From: JBHIDJ01 sp046760105
GTDB lineage: Bacteria; Pseudomonadota; Gammaproteobacteria; Acidiferrobacterales; SPGG2
Reading direction: 5' to 3'
NCBI GenBank assembly: GCA_046760105.1
Contig: JBHIDJ010000008.1
Span: forward strand, 3,718 to 67,717
DNA: 64,000 bases
The translations under genes and the position numbers were made by a program. Under the pieces are notes generated by a model, which searched no databases, was not told where the DNA came from, and saw nothing but the letters and a program-made list of their open reading frames with translations. Position 1 is the stretch's first letter. Every line of letters begins with the position of its first letter. Positions 53,859 to 62,266 of this stretch are shown one piece after another.

Positions 53859-54809
53859 GTGCCGCTCTTCGGCAAGCCTACAGCTACTGACCATACCGAG
53901 CCGCGTGGCCTGCTCGGCCGACTCACTCGGCAACCCCTCGGTGAGCGTCTCACCGACCTATTCTTAGGCAAACGCGTCATCAATGATGACATTCTCGAAG
54001 AACTGGAAACGCTCCTACTCACCGCGGACGTCGGTGTCGAAGCCACCAGGGCCTTGATCGCGGATATCAGCGCGCGGCTTGACCGTAAGGAGCTGTCCGA
54101 TGGCCGTGCCGCATACTCTCAGCTAAGACAGAGTATGCTTGAAATCGTTCAGCCCTGCAGCCGGCCGCTGGTCATCCCGGACTCGGTTCGCCCGTTCGTC
54201 ATCATGGTGGTCGGGGTGAACGGGGTCGGCAAGACCACGACCATTGGCAAGCTTGCACAGCGGCTGTTGAATGCAGGCTTGCGCGTCATGATCGCTGCCG
54301 CCGATACCTTTCGTGCCGCTGCTATCGAGCAGTTGAAGAGCTGGGGCGAGCGTGCCGGTGTCCCTGTCATTGCCCAACACACCGGCGCCGATGCCGCTGC
54401 CGTGGCGCACGACGCCTTCAACGCCGCGCGTGCCCGTCAGCACGACGTGCTGATCGTGGATACCGCCGGGCGCCAGCACACCAATCTCGGGCTCATGGAC
54501 GAACTCAAAAAGATCAAACGTGTGCTTAACAAAATTGATCCGCATGCGCCACACGAAGTGCTGTTGATCCTGGATGCGGTGACCGGCCAGAACGCACTCT
54601 CACAGTTCGATCATTTTCACAATGCTGTGGGCGTAACCGGCCTATGTACGACGAAGCTTGACGGGACGGCAAAGGGCGGCATCCTGATCGCGCTGGCAAA
54701 GAAGGCGGGTCTTCCTATTCGCTATATCGGCGTCGGCGAAGCTCTGGATGACCTGATCGACTTCAATGCGGAAGAGTTTGTGGATGCGCTAATACCTAAA
54801 ACGGAGTAA
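53859..54809 (+). CDS. ftsY: Signal recognition particle receptor FtsY
   Basis: FtsY docks ribosome-nascent chain-SRP complexes at the membrane. The 316-residue protein starts at GTG, has the N domain (DDILEELETLLLTADVGVEAT) and G domain with GVNGVGKTTTIGKLA, DTFRAAAIEQL, DTAGRQHTN and TKLDGTAKGG. The long acidic A domain of E. coli FtsY is nearly absent. The C-terminus LIPKTE is followed at once by a heptamer repeat containing the stop. It is divergent from the M16 pair and begins ftsY-ftsE-ftsX-rpoH. Confidence 0.96.
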   Translation: MPLFGKPTATDHTEPRGLLGRLTRQPLGERLTDLFLGKRVINDDILEELETLLLTADVGVEATRALIADISARLDRKELSDGRAAYSQLRQSMLEIVQPCSRPLVIPDSVRPFVIMVVGVNGVGKTTTIGKLAQRLLNAGLRVMIAAADTFRAAAIEQLKSWGERAGVPVIAQHTGADAAAVAHDAFNAARARQHDVLIVDTAGRQHTNLGLMDELKKIKRVLNKIDPHAPHEVLLILDAVTGQNALSQFDHFHNAVGVTGLCTTKLDGTAKGGILIALAKKAGLPIRYIGVGEALDDLIDFNAEEFVDALIPKTE

Positions 54810-54937
54810 CAAGTAGCAAGCATGATGTAACAAGGAATAGCCAGATGGGGTTCACCAGCTTGTCTTTCGCGTCCCGTTGCTTGCTGCTACTTGCTACTCA
54901 CCCCTTGCCACTTGTAACTTGTAACTTGCTACTCGAA
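54803..54937. repeat. CAAGNNN heptamer inverted-repeat element, copy 5
   Basis: Left arm GAGTAA-CAAGTAG-CAAG starts at the ftsY stop codon. The right arm (about 54880-54936) is the best preserved: TGCTTG, CTGCTACTTG, CTACTCA, CCCCTTG, CCACTTG, TAACTTG, TAACTTG, CTACTCG. A unique core of about 55 bases lies between. The element ends four bases before the ftsE ATG. Confidence 0.85.
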
Positions 54938-54939
54938 TC

Positions 54940-55614
54940 ATGATTGACTTCAACAATGTCTCGAAGCGCTATCCCGGTGGTCACGATGCCCTCAAGAATG
55001 TCAGTTTCAGTCTCGCGCGAGAAGAGATGGCACTGCTCACCGGCCATTCCGGCGCCGGCAAGAGCACGCTGCTAAAGCTCATTACCTTGATCGAGCGGCC
55101 CACGCGAGGACAGGCCATCGTTAACAATAAGAACCTTACGCGCGTTTCACGCCGACGGGTCCCGAACTTCCGCCGCGACATTGGTATTGTGTTTCAAGAT
55201 TACAAGCTCTTGTACGACCGCACTGCTTTCGACAATGTTGCGCTGCCGTTGGTTGTTGCAGGATTGCATCACAAGGAGATCGGCCGGCGCGTGCGGGCAG
55301 CGTTGGACAAAGTCGGTCTTTTGAGAAAGGAGCGTGCCTACCCCATCACGCTGTCCGGCGGCGAGCAACAGCGGATTAGCATTGCCCGCGCGGTTGTCCA
55401 TAAACCCGCTTTGCTGCTGGCGGATGAACCGACGGGCAATCTGGACCAGGCATTATCCGATGACATCATGGACCTGTTTCACCAATTCAACCAGGTAGGT
55501 GTCACCGTCCTGATCGCCACCCACGATCAACGCCAGATCCAACGGTTGGGCGGACGCGTACTGGAGCTCCGGCAAGGCGAGATGATCCATGACACGGGAG
55601 CGGCCACCGTATGA
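54940..55614 (+). CDS. ftsE: Cell division ATP-binding protein FtsE
   Basis: FtsE is the ATPase of the FtsEX complex, which activates septal peptidoglycan hydrolases. The 224-residue protein has Walker A LLTGHSGAGKSTLL, signature LSGGEQQRISIARA and Walker B LLLADEPTGNLD. It ends inside ftsX by 4 bases (ATGA). The repeat upstream leaves little room for a separate promoter, so it is probably read from ftsY. Confidence 0.97.
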   Translation: MIDFNNVSKRYPGGHDALKNVSFSLAREEMALLTGHSGAGKSTLLKLITLIERPTRGQAIVNNKNLTRVSRRRVPNFRRDIGIVFQDYKLLYDRTAFDNVALPLVVAGLHHKEIGRRVRAALDKVGLLRKERAYPITLSGGEQQRISIARAVVHKPALLLADEPTGNLDQALSDDIMDLFHQFNQVGVTVLIATHDQRQIQRLGGRVLELRQGEMIHDTGAATV

Positions 55615-56525
55615 AGGCCTACCTGCTTCGCCATTTGCAGGTTTTTTTCTATACCCTCGGACAACTGCTGCGCACGCCGTTTGCGTCTGTGATGACGGTT
55701 GCCGTCATCGGCATCACCCTGGCGTTGCCCAGCGGCCTCTATGTTGCGATTGACAATCTCCAACGGCTGAGCGCTGGCTGGGATGGAAGCGCCAAGATCT
55801 CGCTGTTCCTGAAGCGCGAAGCCGGCGATGAGGTGGCGCAGCTACTCGGCCAAACGATCCGCCGCATGCCTAAGGTGGCGCGCGTCGAGTACATATCGCC
55901 GGCCAGCGCGTTGGCGGAATTCAAGCAGCTTTCGGGCTTCGGCGAGGCGCTCGATGCGCTCGACCACAACCCGTTGCCGCCCGTGTTGATCGTGCAGCCC
56001 GCTGACGGGTTTGACAATCCGGCGAGCCTCGAGGAGCTCGTCCAGCAGCTCGAGCGACACGGGGAGGTTGACCTCGCGCAACTGGACCTGGACTGGGTCA
56101 AGCGTCTACATGCATTGTTGCAGATCGCCCGGCGGGGTGTCTGGATTCTCGCCACCTTGTTAGCCCTGGCGGTGGTGCTGATTATCGGCAATACCATCCG
56201 TCTGGCAGTGCTGAATCGACGCGACGAGATCGAGGTGATCAAACTCGTAGGAGGAACCAATGCCTTTATCCGGCGTCCGTTTTTGTATACCGGGCTCCTA
56301 CAGGGCGTAGCCGGCGCCTTGGCGGCTTGGTTGCTGGTGAGTCTGTCGCTCAGCCTTTTAGCCGGACCCGTGCGTGAGCTGGCGAGCCTCTACGCCAGCA
56401 GCTTCCACACAAAAAGCCTAGGCATACAGGGTACGGCTGTCCTGCTGGTGGTGGGAGCCATTCTCGGCTGGCTCGGCGCGCGGATCGCGGTTGGCCGTCA
56501 TCTGCGTGACATAGAACCAAGATAA
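55611..56525 (+). CDS. ftsX: Cell division protein FtsX
   Basis: FtsX is the transmembrane partner of FtsE and couples ATP hydrolysis to periplasmic cell-wall hydrolase activation. The 304-residue protein has a first span (PFASVMTVAVIGITLALPSG), a large periplasmic loop with AQLDLDWVKRL, and three C-terminal spans including NTIRLAVLNRRDEIEVIKLVGGT, the family hallmark. Confidence 0.96.
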   Translation: MKAYLLRHLQVFFYTLGQLLRTPFASVMTVAVIGITLALPSGLYVAIDNLQRLSAGWDGSAKISLFLKREAGDEVAQLLGQTIRRMPKVARVEYISPASALAEFKQLSGFGEALDALDHNPLPPVLIVQPADGFDNPASLEELVQQLERHGEVDLAQLDLDWVKRLHALLQIARRGVWILATLLALAVVLIIGNTIRLAVLNRRDEIEVIKLVGGTNAFIRRPFLYTGLLQGVAGALAAWLLVSLSLSLLAGPVRELASLYASSFHTKSLGIQGTAVLLVVGAILGWLGARIAVGRHLRDIEPR

Positions 56526-56573
56526 GTAGTTGAAATATAAAATAACAATGGGATATCGGAACCTTTTGCCCTG

Positions 56574-56600
56574 CTAGCACTCTAATGGCTCGAGTGCTAA
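56574..56600 (+). promoter_or_regulatory. CIRCE (HrcA) operator at the rpoH promoter
   Basis: CTAGCACTC (56574-56582), nine bases, and GAGTGCTAA (56592-56600) match the CIRCE consensus TTAGCACTC-N9-GAGTGCTAA in 17 of 18 fixed bases. Overlapping it, TAAAAT (56598-56603) makes a good -10, with TAGCAC (56575-56580) 17 bases upstream as a weak -35. HrcA bound here should block rpoH transcription at normal temperature. A second weak promoter (TTGAAA at 56530) lies upstream. Confidence 0.8.
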
Positions 56601-56651
56601 AATAATCACAAATTTGAACCCCTTTAGCGATTGGGAGGAGGTTTCCCGAGG

Positions 56652-57506
56652 ATGATACGAAGTTTACCGATTCCGGTTCCGGTAAATGCGGACACGGGAT
56701 TGGCGACCTATATTCAGGCGGTCAACGCCCAACCTATCCTGAGCGCCGACGAAGAGCGAGATTTGGCTTTGCGGTATCTCCGTGAAGGTGATCTCGAGGC
56801 GGCGCGACAGCTGGTGCTTTCGCACCTGCGCTACGTCGTGCGCATCGCGCGTGGGTTCACCGGATACGGGCTGCCCCAGGGCGACCTGATTCAAGAGGGC
56901 AATATCGGGCTCATGAAGGCCGTTAAGCATTTCGATCCCAAACGCGGTGTACGCCTCGTCTCGTTTGCCGTTCATTGGATCCGCGCGCAGATTTACGACT
57001 ACATCCTGCGCAATTGGCGCATGGTCAAGGTGGCGACCACCAAAGCGCAACGCAAACTATTCTTCAATCTGCGCAAGAATCGGGCGCGGCTCGAGTGGAT
57101 GAAACCCGATGAGATAGACGCGCTCGCCGAAAATCTCGACGTTCCGGTTGAAACCGTGCAGGAAATGGAGTCGCGCATGACCGGTGCCGATGTCCCGTTC
57201 GACGCAGACACCGACAGCGACGACGATGAGCTGCGAGTGGCGCCCGCCGGCTATCTACAAGACATGCGCTATAACCCGGAAGCGCTGGCGACCGAGGCCG
57301 ATGAAGAGACGACGCGTCATGAGAATCTCGATCAGGCGTTGACGTCCCTGGACGAGCGCAGCCGCGATATCGTCAAACGCCGCTGGTTGGACGAAGACAA
57401 ACCAACTCTGCACGAACTCGCCAAAGAATATGGTGTCTCGGCCGAGCGCATCCGCCAGATCGAGAAGAAAGCGCTCGGCATCATGAAAAACAGACTTGTC
57501 GCCTGA
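56652..57506 (+). CDS. rpoH: RNA polymerase sigma factor RpoH (sigma-32)
   Basis: The heat-shock sigma factor, 284 residues. It has region 2 (LVLSHLRYVVRIARGFTGYG, QEGNIGLMKAVKHFDP), the RpoH box QRKLFFNLRKN that distinguishes sigma-32, and region 4 ending with TLHELAKEYGVSAERIRQIEKKALG. The ATG at 56652 follows GGAGGAGG, though somewhat far. The CIRCE element upstream suggests HrcA control. A strong terminator follows. Confidence 0.97.
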   Translation: MIRSLPIPVPVNADTGLATYIQAVNAQPILSADEERDLALRYLREGDLEAARQLVLSHLRYVVRIARGFTGYGLPQGDLIQEGNIGLMKAVKHFDPKRGVRLVSFAVHWIRAQIYDYILRNWRMVKVATTKAQRKLFFNLRKNRARLEWMKPDEIDALAENLDVPVETVQEMESRMTGADVPFDADTDSDDDELRVAPAGYLQDMRYNPEALATEADEETTRHENLDQALTSLDERSRDIVKRRWLDEDKPTLHELAKEYGVSAERIRQIEKKALGIMKNRLVA

Positions 57507-57526
57507 GACTAATTGACCCCAATTAA

Positions 57527-57552
57527 AAAGGCTCCCATCCGGGAGCCTTTTC
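57527..57552. terminator. Intrinsic terminator between rpoH and a convergent gene
   Basis: AAAGGCTCCC (57527-57536) pairs with GGGAGCCTTT (57541-57550) around the loop ATCC, followed by TTTCT. The A-rich left side could serve the leftward HAD gene too. Confidence 0.85.
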
Positions 57553-57593
57553 TGCTTTCAAGGGATCTCTTCTAAGGCGTCACGCCCCGTGCA

Positions 57594-58271
57594 TCACTTC
57601 TCAATGATTTCCCATCCCTTTTTCTCTGCGATTCGTCGCAGACGGTGATCTGGATGAACAACAACAGGTTTGTCTACCTGTTGCAGCAGCGGGAAGTCGT
57701 AAATGGCATCCGCATAGGCAATGCACTGCGATAGATCGTAGCCAAGTTCTGTGCAAACGTGCCTTGCACACTTTGGCTTCTCCTTGTAGAACGGATGGAC
57801 AGCAGGCGGGCGGGCGGTAAACACACCATTCTCCCGAGCACACACAGTGGCGGCGAATCCTTGTACACCTAACCAACTGACAAGCGGTCGGATGATAAAA
57901 TCAGGTGCGCCAGTCAACAATGCTACCGGGTCGCCCGCTTTCTTGTGTTGCTGCACGCGATCGACCACCGACCGTCTCAGACGCTCGAGAACGATCTCGC
58001 GCACAAAAGCGTCCGCCAAGCCTTCTACGTCCTTTATCTTTAAGCCCGCCAAGTAGGCCTTGTTCTTGTTCGCTGTGTACAAGCCATAGCGGAACACCCA
58101 GCGAGGAAAAAATGCAAGTCCCGCCGCCACCTGGCGAGGACCGAGCATATGCCGTTTCCATAGGTACGACACAAATAGCCGTTCGGTGCTGGGCCCCTCG
58201 ATGAGGGTGCCGTCAACATCAATCAGAACGCACGCCACCCATTTGGACCCGTGTTTTGCAACATCATCCAC
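57594..58271 (-). CDS. HAD-IB family phosphatase
   Basis: A 225-residue phosphatase of the SerB-like HAD subfamily. Motif I is VLIDVDGTLIEG (nucleophile Asp), motif II is ALLTGAPDF (Thr), and motif IV is YADAIYDFPLLQQV where GDSxxDxxLL is usual. A helical cap lies between motifs I and II. The substrate may be a phosphoserine-like or phospho-sugar ester; nothing in the context narrows it. Confidence 0.85.
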   Translation of the reverse strand: MDDVAKHGSKWVACVLIDVDGTLIEGPSTERLFVSYLWKRHMLGPRQVAAGLAFFPRWVFRYGLYTANKNKAYLAGLKIKDVEGLADAFVREIVLERLRRSVVDRVQQHKKAGDPVALLTGAPDFIIRPLVSWLGVQGFAATVCARENGVFTARPPAVHPFYKEKPKCARHVCTELGYDLSQCIAYADAIYDFPLLQQVDKPVVVHPDHRLRRIAEKKGWEIIEK

Positions 58272-58326
58272 GCCGTGCTAATGGCACCAGATCGACTCGT
58301 CCCTCGTGCGAGCTACCAATACCGGT

Positions 58327-59148
58327 TTACAAACCCGCCGCGTTCGCCAGAAAGCGGTTCAACCCGTCTTCGTAGCGTTTGCCCGTAACGACAAAACCAT
58401 CATTGTGAGTGCCCTGGATTACGAGAAACTCTTTCGGCGGGCGTGCAGCCTCAAACAATCTGCGTCCGTGCGAAAAAGGAATAATGTCATCCTCCTGGCT
58501 ATGTACGACGAGAATCGGACAGTTCAATCCCGCCACATAGTCTATGGTTGCGTAATTAAACCTTGTGAGCCACTGTACCGGCATGAAGGGATAAAACTTC
58601 GCAGCCAGGTCCGGCACACCCGTAAACGCCGACTCGATGATTACGGCACGCGGTGTGTGCTTTTGCGCTAGCCAAGTAGCGACAGCAGCACCGAGCGAAC
58701 GGCCGAAGAAGACAATGCGTGACGGATCCAGCTTGCGCGTCTGCACGAGGTAACGCCAGGCGGCCTCGGCATCGTGGTACGTTCCCACTTCAGTTGGCTT
58801 GCCTTCGCTTTCCCCGTAACCGCGATAATCAAATATGAACGTGCTCAAGCCGAGCTTTTGGAAAAGCTGTAGGGATATCATGCGGTGAGAGATATTGCCG
58901 GCGTTGCCATGAAAGAACAGGACAACGCCCCGCTGCTTTGCCACCGGCAGATACCAGCCGGACAGGGCGAGCCCGTCCCGCGTGGTAAACGATACCGGCT
59001 CATAGGTGAGCCCATAGTCCTTGGGCGTAGCGACAAGCTTCCGTTGCGGATAATAAATAAGACTACCCTGGAAGGTGTAAAGCAGCCCCGCGAAAAGAAC
59101 GTAAGCCGCCACCAATGTCAGAACAATTAATGTGATGCCGTTCCACAT
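58327..59148 (-). CDS. Membrane-anchored alpha/beta hydrolase (ABHD13/BEM46-like)
   Basis: A 273-residue protein starting at MWNGITLIVLTLVAAYVLF, an N-terminal membrane anchor, then the alpha/beta hydrolase fold: oxyanion FFHGNAGNISHRM, nucleophile VFFGRSLGAAVA (GxSxG), acid in VVHSQEDDIIPF and the catalytic His in GTHNDGF. This is the ABHD13/BEM46 pattern, usually a serine esterase. The longer frame upstream (to 59259) would add a basic stretch before the anchor and is less likely. Confidence 0.88.
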   Translation of the reverse strand: MWNGITLIVLTLVAAYVLFAGLLYTFQGSLIYYPQRKLVATPKDYGLTYEPVSFTTRDGLALSGWYLPVAKQRGVVLFFHGNAGNISHRMISLQLFQKLGLSTFIFDYRGYGESEGKPTEVGTYHDAEAAWRYLVQTRKLDPSRIVFFGRSLGAAVATWLAQKHTPRAVIIESAFTGVPDLAAKFYPFMPVQWLTRFNYATIDYVAGLNCPILVVHSQEDDIIPFSHGRRLFEAARPPKEFLVIQGTHNDGFVVTGKRYEDGLNRFLANAAGL

Positions 59149-59338
59149 ATGGCCGTGTTTCCGCCTTGGCCAGTAAGAACTCGCATACCCCAGTTCGCGC
59201 ACTCCCAGCGACCCAGGGCGCATACGCAATATCTTCTCGATCGTGGGGGCTCGCATCAAGCCCCCGGCGCAAGACGCAGGCTTCTATTGTCGCAAAATGC
59301 CAGTATAGTTACCTAACGCGAGGTACTTGTAACCACAG

Positions 59339-60472
59339 ATGAGCGGGGTCTCAATGGAGCGCTTCAAGGCTGGGCATGCCTGCGGGGCTGATTGGTATCA
59401 GGCGGCTGAAGCCTGTCTTGAGCAAGTAGGGCACATTCCGGCACGTGCCAATCTCGGGTTTCTGTACGTTACCGACACCTTGGTATCTCAGCTGCGCGAG
59501 ATCCTCGCATACTTTAAGGACGTTACGGGCATCGAGCAGTGGGTCGGCACCGTGGGTATGGGCGTTTGCGGCAACGGGCGAGAGTATTTCGATCAACCGG
59601 CGGTCACGGCTATGGTGGCGACGTTTCCGGACGACTCGTTCCGCGTGTTCTCTACTATCAAATCGAGCGTGGACGATTTCGTACACAACAATCAGAGCTG
59701 GTACGTAAAGGTCAATTCACGCTTCGGCATCGTGCACGCGGATCCGCGCAACACAAAGATACCGGCATTCATCGCTCAGCTTGCCGATGAGATCATGGGC
59801 GGCTTTCTCGTCGGCGGCTTGACCTCATCACGCGGCGCTTACTCGCAGATCGCAAAAGAGGTCACCGAGGGCGGTATTTCCGGCGTATTGCTCGCCGGTG
59901 ACATCGCGGTCACAACCGCGCTAACCCAGAGTTGCGCGCCCATCGGGGGTAAGCACGAGATTACCGAATGTCAGAGCAACGTCGCCATCACCATCGACGA
60001 GCGGCCGGCATTCGATGTATTCCACGAAGATGTCGGTGACTTAATTGCCCGCGACCCGCACGGGTCAGTCGGTTACGTCTTCGCGGCGCTCCCGATAAAA
60101 GGGTCGGACACGGGCGACTATCTGGTCAGACATCTAGTCGGCTTCGATCCCGAAAAGAAGTTGTTAGCCGTGGGAGAGAAGCTCGAGCCCGGCGATTCAA
60201 TCATGTTCTGCCGGCGGGACACCGACAGCGCCTACAAAGATCTGCTGCGGATGCTGCGGGATATCGAAGGCCGTGCCAATGGAACACCTAAAGGCGGGGT
60301 CTATTATTCCTGTGTTGGGCGGGGACCAAGCTTGTTCGGTCAGAACTCGGAGGAACTCAAAGTCATCCAACAAGAGCTCGGTGACTTCCCCCTTGTCGGA
60401 TTTTTCGGTAACGGCGAGGTATCCCACAACCGGCTCTATGGCTATACTGGGGTATTGACCCTGTTTCTTTAG
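59339..60472 (+). CDS. FIST domain sensory protein
   Basis: A 377-residue protein with an N-terminal FIST domain (LGFLYVTDTLVSQLREIL, WVGTVGMGVCGNGREYF, FLVGGLTSSRGAYSQIAK) and a FIST_C region (GGVYYSCVGRGPSLFGQNSEELKVIQ, VGFFGNGEVSH). FIST proteins are predicted to bind small ligands such as amino acids and are usually joined to signalling domains; here the protein is free-standing. The CULT gene follows by 28 bases, so the two are likely co-transcribed. Confidence 0.9.
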   Translation: MSGVSMERFKAGHACGADWYQAAEACLEQVGHIPARANLGFLYVTDTLVSQLREILAYFKDVTGIEQWVGTVGMGVCGNGREYFDQPAVTAMVATFPDDSFRVFSTIKSSVDDFVHNNQSWYVKVNSRFGIVHADPRNTKIPAFIAQLADEIMGGFLVGGLTSSRGAYSQIAKEVTEGGISGVLLAGDIAVTTALTQSCAPIGGKHEITECQSNVAITIDERPAFDVFHEDVGDLIARDPHGSVGYVFAALPIKGSDTGDYLVRHLVGFDPEKKLLAVGEKLEPGDSIMFCRRDTDSAYKDLLRMLRDIEGRANGTPKGGVYYSCVGRGPSLFGQNSEELKVIQQELGDFPLVGFFGNGEVSHNRLYGYTGVLTLFL

Positions 60473-60500
60473 CGAATCACTGGCGCAGGTGGAGTAAACG

Positions 60501-60908
60501 ATGGAGCTCGTGCTGCCCCCCATTTATCTTTTTGACAAGTACGGCGACGCGAAGCGGGAGCGCCTCGCTGAGGAAAAGGTAGAAAACTCCGCCAAAGAGG
60601 AACGGCGTTTGTTCTGCGCCTCATGCCGGAATGCGATTACCAGTCAGGACGACCGGATCAGCGTCCAGGGCGGTCAAGAACACACGTTTACCAACCCTCA
60701 TGGTTATATGTTTCACATTGGGTGCTTCCACCATAGCCGCGGATGTGCGCACGTGGGCGACGCAACGTCGGCGTGGAGCTGGTTCAGGGGATTCACCTGG
60801 CGTATCGCGCTGTGCGCGAATTGCAATGCCCACCTGGGCTGGCTCTTCCAGGCTCCGGACGAACAGTTCCACGGACTCATCCTCAACCGCCTGACGTCGG
60901 TACACTAA
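60501..60908 (+). CDS. CULT-domain (cereblon-like) protein
   Basis: A 135-residue protein that fits the CULT domain, the thalidomide-binding fold of cereblon. Zinc ligands are Cys39/Cys42 and Cys105/Cys108. The aromatic cage would be Trp94 (SWF), Trp100 (FTWRI) and Trp114 (LGWLF); the spacings from the first cysteine (55, 61, 75 residues) equal those I recall for the Magnetospirillum protein MsCI4. Other family marks are NPHGYMFHIGCF and HGLILNRL. The 38-residue N-terminal extension is charged. It should bind a cyclic or cleaved-peptide-like ligand. GGAG precedes the ATG; it pairs with the FIST gene upstream. Confidence 0.85.
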   Translation: MELVLPPIYLFDKYGDAKRERLAEEKVENSAKEERRLFCASCRNAITSQDDRISVQGGQEHTFTNPHGYMFHIGCFHHSRGCAHVGDATSAWSWFRGFTWRIALCANCNAHLGWLFQAPDEQFHGLILNRLTSVH

Positions 60909-60909
60909 C

Positions 60910-61097
60910 CGCCTCCACCCCCACCTCACCCTCCCCAACAAGTGGGGGAACGCCCCTCCCCGGCCCTCCCCGACAAGCGGGGAGGGAGCGAACGGATAGA
61001 TTCAGTGCGACATCCGGCTGCTCTAAACGCTCAGTTGTAGCTCAAGAACGCAATTCCCCCTCCCCTTGTGGGAGGGGGCTAGGGGGAGGGGGCTTTG
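60910..61097. repeat. GC-rich G/C-tract repeat between convergent genes
   Basis: Two imperfect inverted tracts, CCCTCCCC-AACAAGTGGGGGA at the left and CCCCTCCCCTTGTGGGAGGGGGC at the right, flank a unique 80-base core. The right tract runs into the end of the DUF3179 gene and supplies its last residues (KAPSP) and stop. The type is common in proteobacterial intergenic DNA. Confidence 0.6.
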
Positions 61098-62242
61098 TAG
61101 ATCTCGCTATCCGGACGGAAAGCAAGCCAAGCAAAGGCGAAGTGCACACCGTTGTCTACCCCTGACAAACGCTCACCTTTGAGCGGGCCGGTCACCGCTT
61201 GTCCCAGTTGGTTCCACTGCGTACCGGTCTCTTGGTCGACGATCTTGCCATCGGCGAGTTGAAAGTGCAGCACGCGGTCGCCAACGCGGCGGTCAAATCC
61301 GTTTGCAGCTTGAATCAAACGGGAGTTCTTGATATTAGCCTTATCCAGGACAGACAGTGTGGAGCGTTTATGAATGATGACGAGCGGTAAACCCGCGAAT
61401 TCGTCATTCACCACGCCCTCGTCCTTGAACTGGCTAAACGGATAGATCCGGCTCTTGCCATCACGCATCACTCCCAATACTCGCTCCATCGCCGGGAGCC
61501 GGTCATCCACGGGATCAAAGAATAGAAACGGCCTGTCGCCCACCTGATCATAACCGCGGTAGGGATTGTTCCCATAGGGGCGTAAATAGCCAGTGCTTTT
61601 TGAGAGCACCTCTCCTGACGGGTAGGCGGCCTTGAACTCTTTATACGCTACAATCTGAGAAGGAATTTGCCGCAACTCGGTATTCAGGTATTCGCCGACG
61701 ATGCTCTTTCCGATGAACTGTTGCCACCAGCTCTCGGTCTGACGGTCATACATGACAAGATCGCTCTTTCGTAATTTGCCGGTTGTGCCGAAATCCAACA
61801 CCTTTCCTCCTACACGGCGGTCGAACACGATCGAGGCGTTACATAAAGGACAAAAGGTGACCGAGATAGACAAATCCTCAAATGTGTCGTTAACGATCTC
61901 GTGGTAGATCAGAATCTGTAACGGGTAGGCCCTGCCACGCCCTTGTCGTTGGACAACGATCACGGGCTCGCGTGGATCCAGCCAAGCGTCTGCTTCTCCC
62001 GTCGAGACAAACTTGGGATCATCAATCGCAGGAATGCCGTCCTTGGGCGGTCCACCCGAGGTGATCTCATCGAGGTCCACCGCCGTGCGCGAAAAGTCGG
62101 TTCGCGACCATTCGTACTGGAAAGGTAGCTGCGCCCTGATCACTGGCATCGCCCACTTTAGTACGAGCCACCCCAACAGCACGACAATGACAATCCGGAG
62201 CAGTCGGTACGGCCAGGCTTTGGAACGTAAAATCGCATCCAT
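61079..62242 (-). CDS. DUF3179 family protein
   Basis: A 387-residue protein with one N-terminal span (LLRIVIVVLLGWLVLKWAM) and an extracytoplasmic body with the DUF3179 marks: VIVVQRQGRGRAYPLQILIYHEIVND, VTFCPLCNASIVFDRRVGGKVLDFG (with two Cys) and ESWWQQFIGKSIVG. GGGGGAGG precedes the start. Function is unknown. The C-terminus ends KAPSP inside a GC-rich repeat. Confidence 0.9.
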   Translation of the reverse strand: MDAILRSKAWPYRLLRIVIVVLLGWLVLKWAMPVIRAQLPFQYEWSRTDFSRTAVDLDEITSGGPPKDGIPAIDDPKFVSTGEADAWLDPREPVIVVQRQGRGRAYPLQILIYHEIVNDTFEDLSISVTFCPLCNASIVFDRRVGGKVLDFGTTGKLRKSDLVMYDRQTESWWQQFIGKSIVGEYLNTELRQIPSQIVAYKEFKAAYPSGEVLSKSTGYLRPYGNNPYRGYDQVGDRPFLFFDPVDDRLPAMERVLGVMRDGKSRIYPFSQFKDEGVVNDEFAGLPLVIIHKRSTLSVLDKANIKNSRLIQAANGFDRRVGDRVLHFQLADGKIVDQETGTQWNQLGQAVTGPLKGERLSGVDNGVHFAFAWLAFRPDSEIYKAPSP

Positions 62243-62266
62243 GGATGGCCTCCCCCTTTCGCAGCC

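Noticed and set aside
54803..54937. Short heptamer arrays that could suggest slippage microsatellites.
   Set aside because: Units are degenerate, arranged as inverted arms around unique cores, and recur at five gene boundaries.
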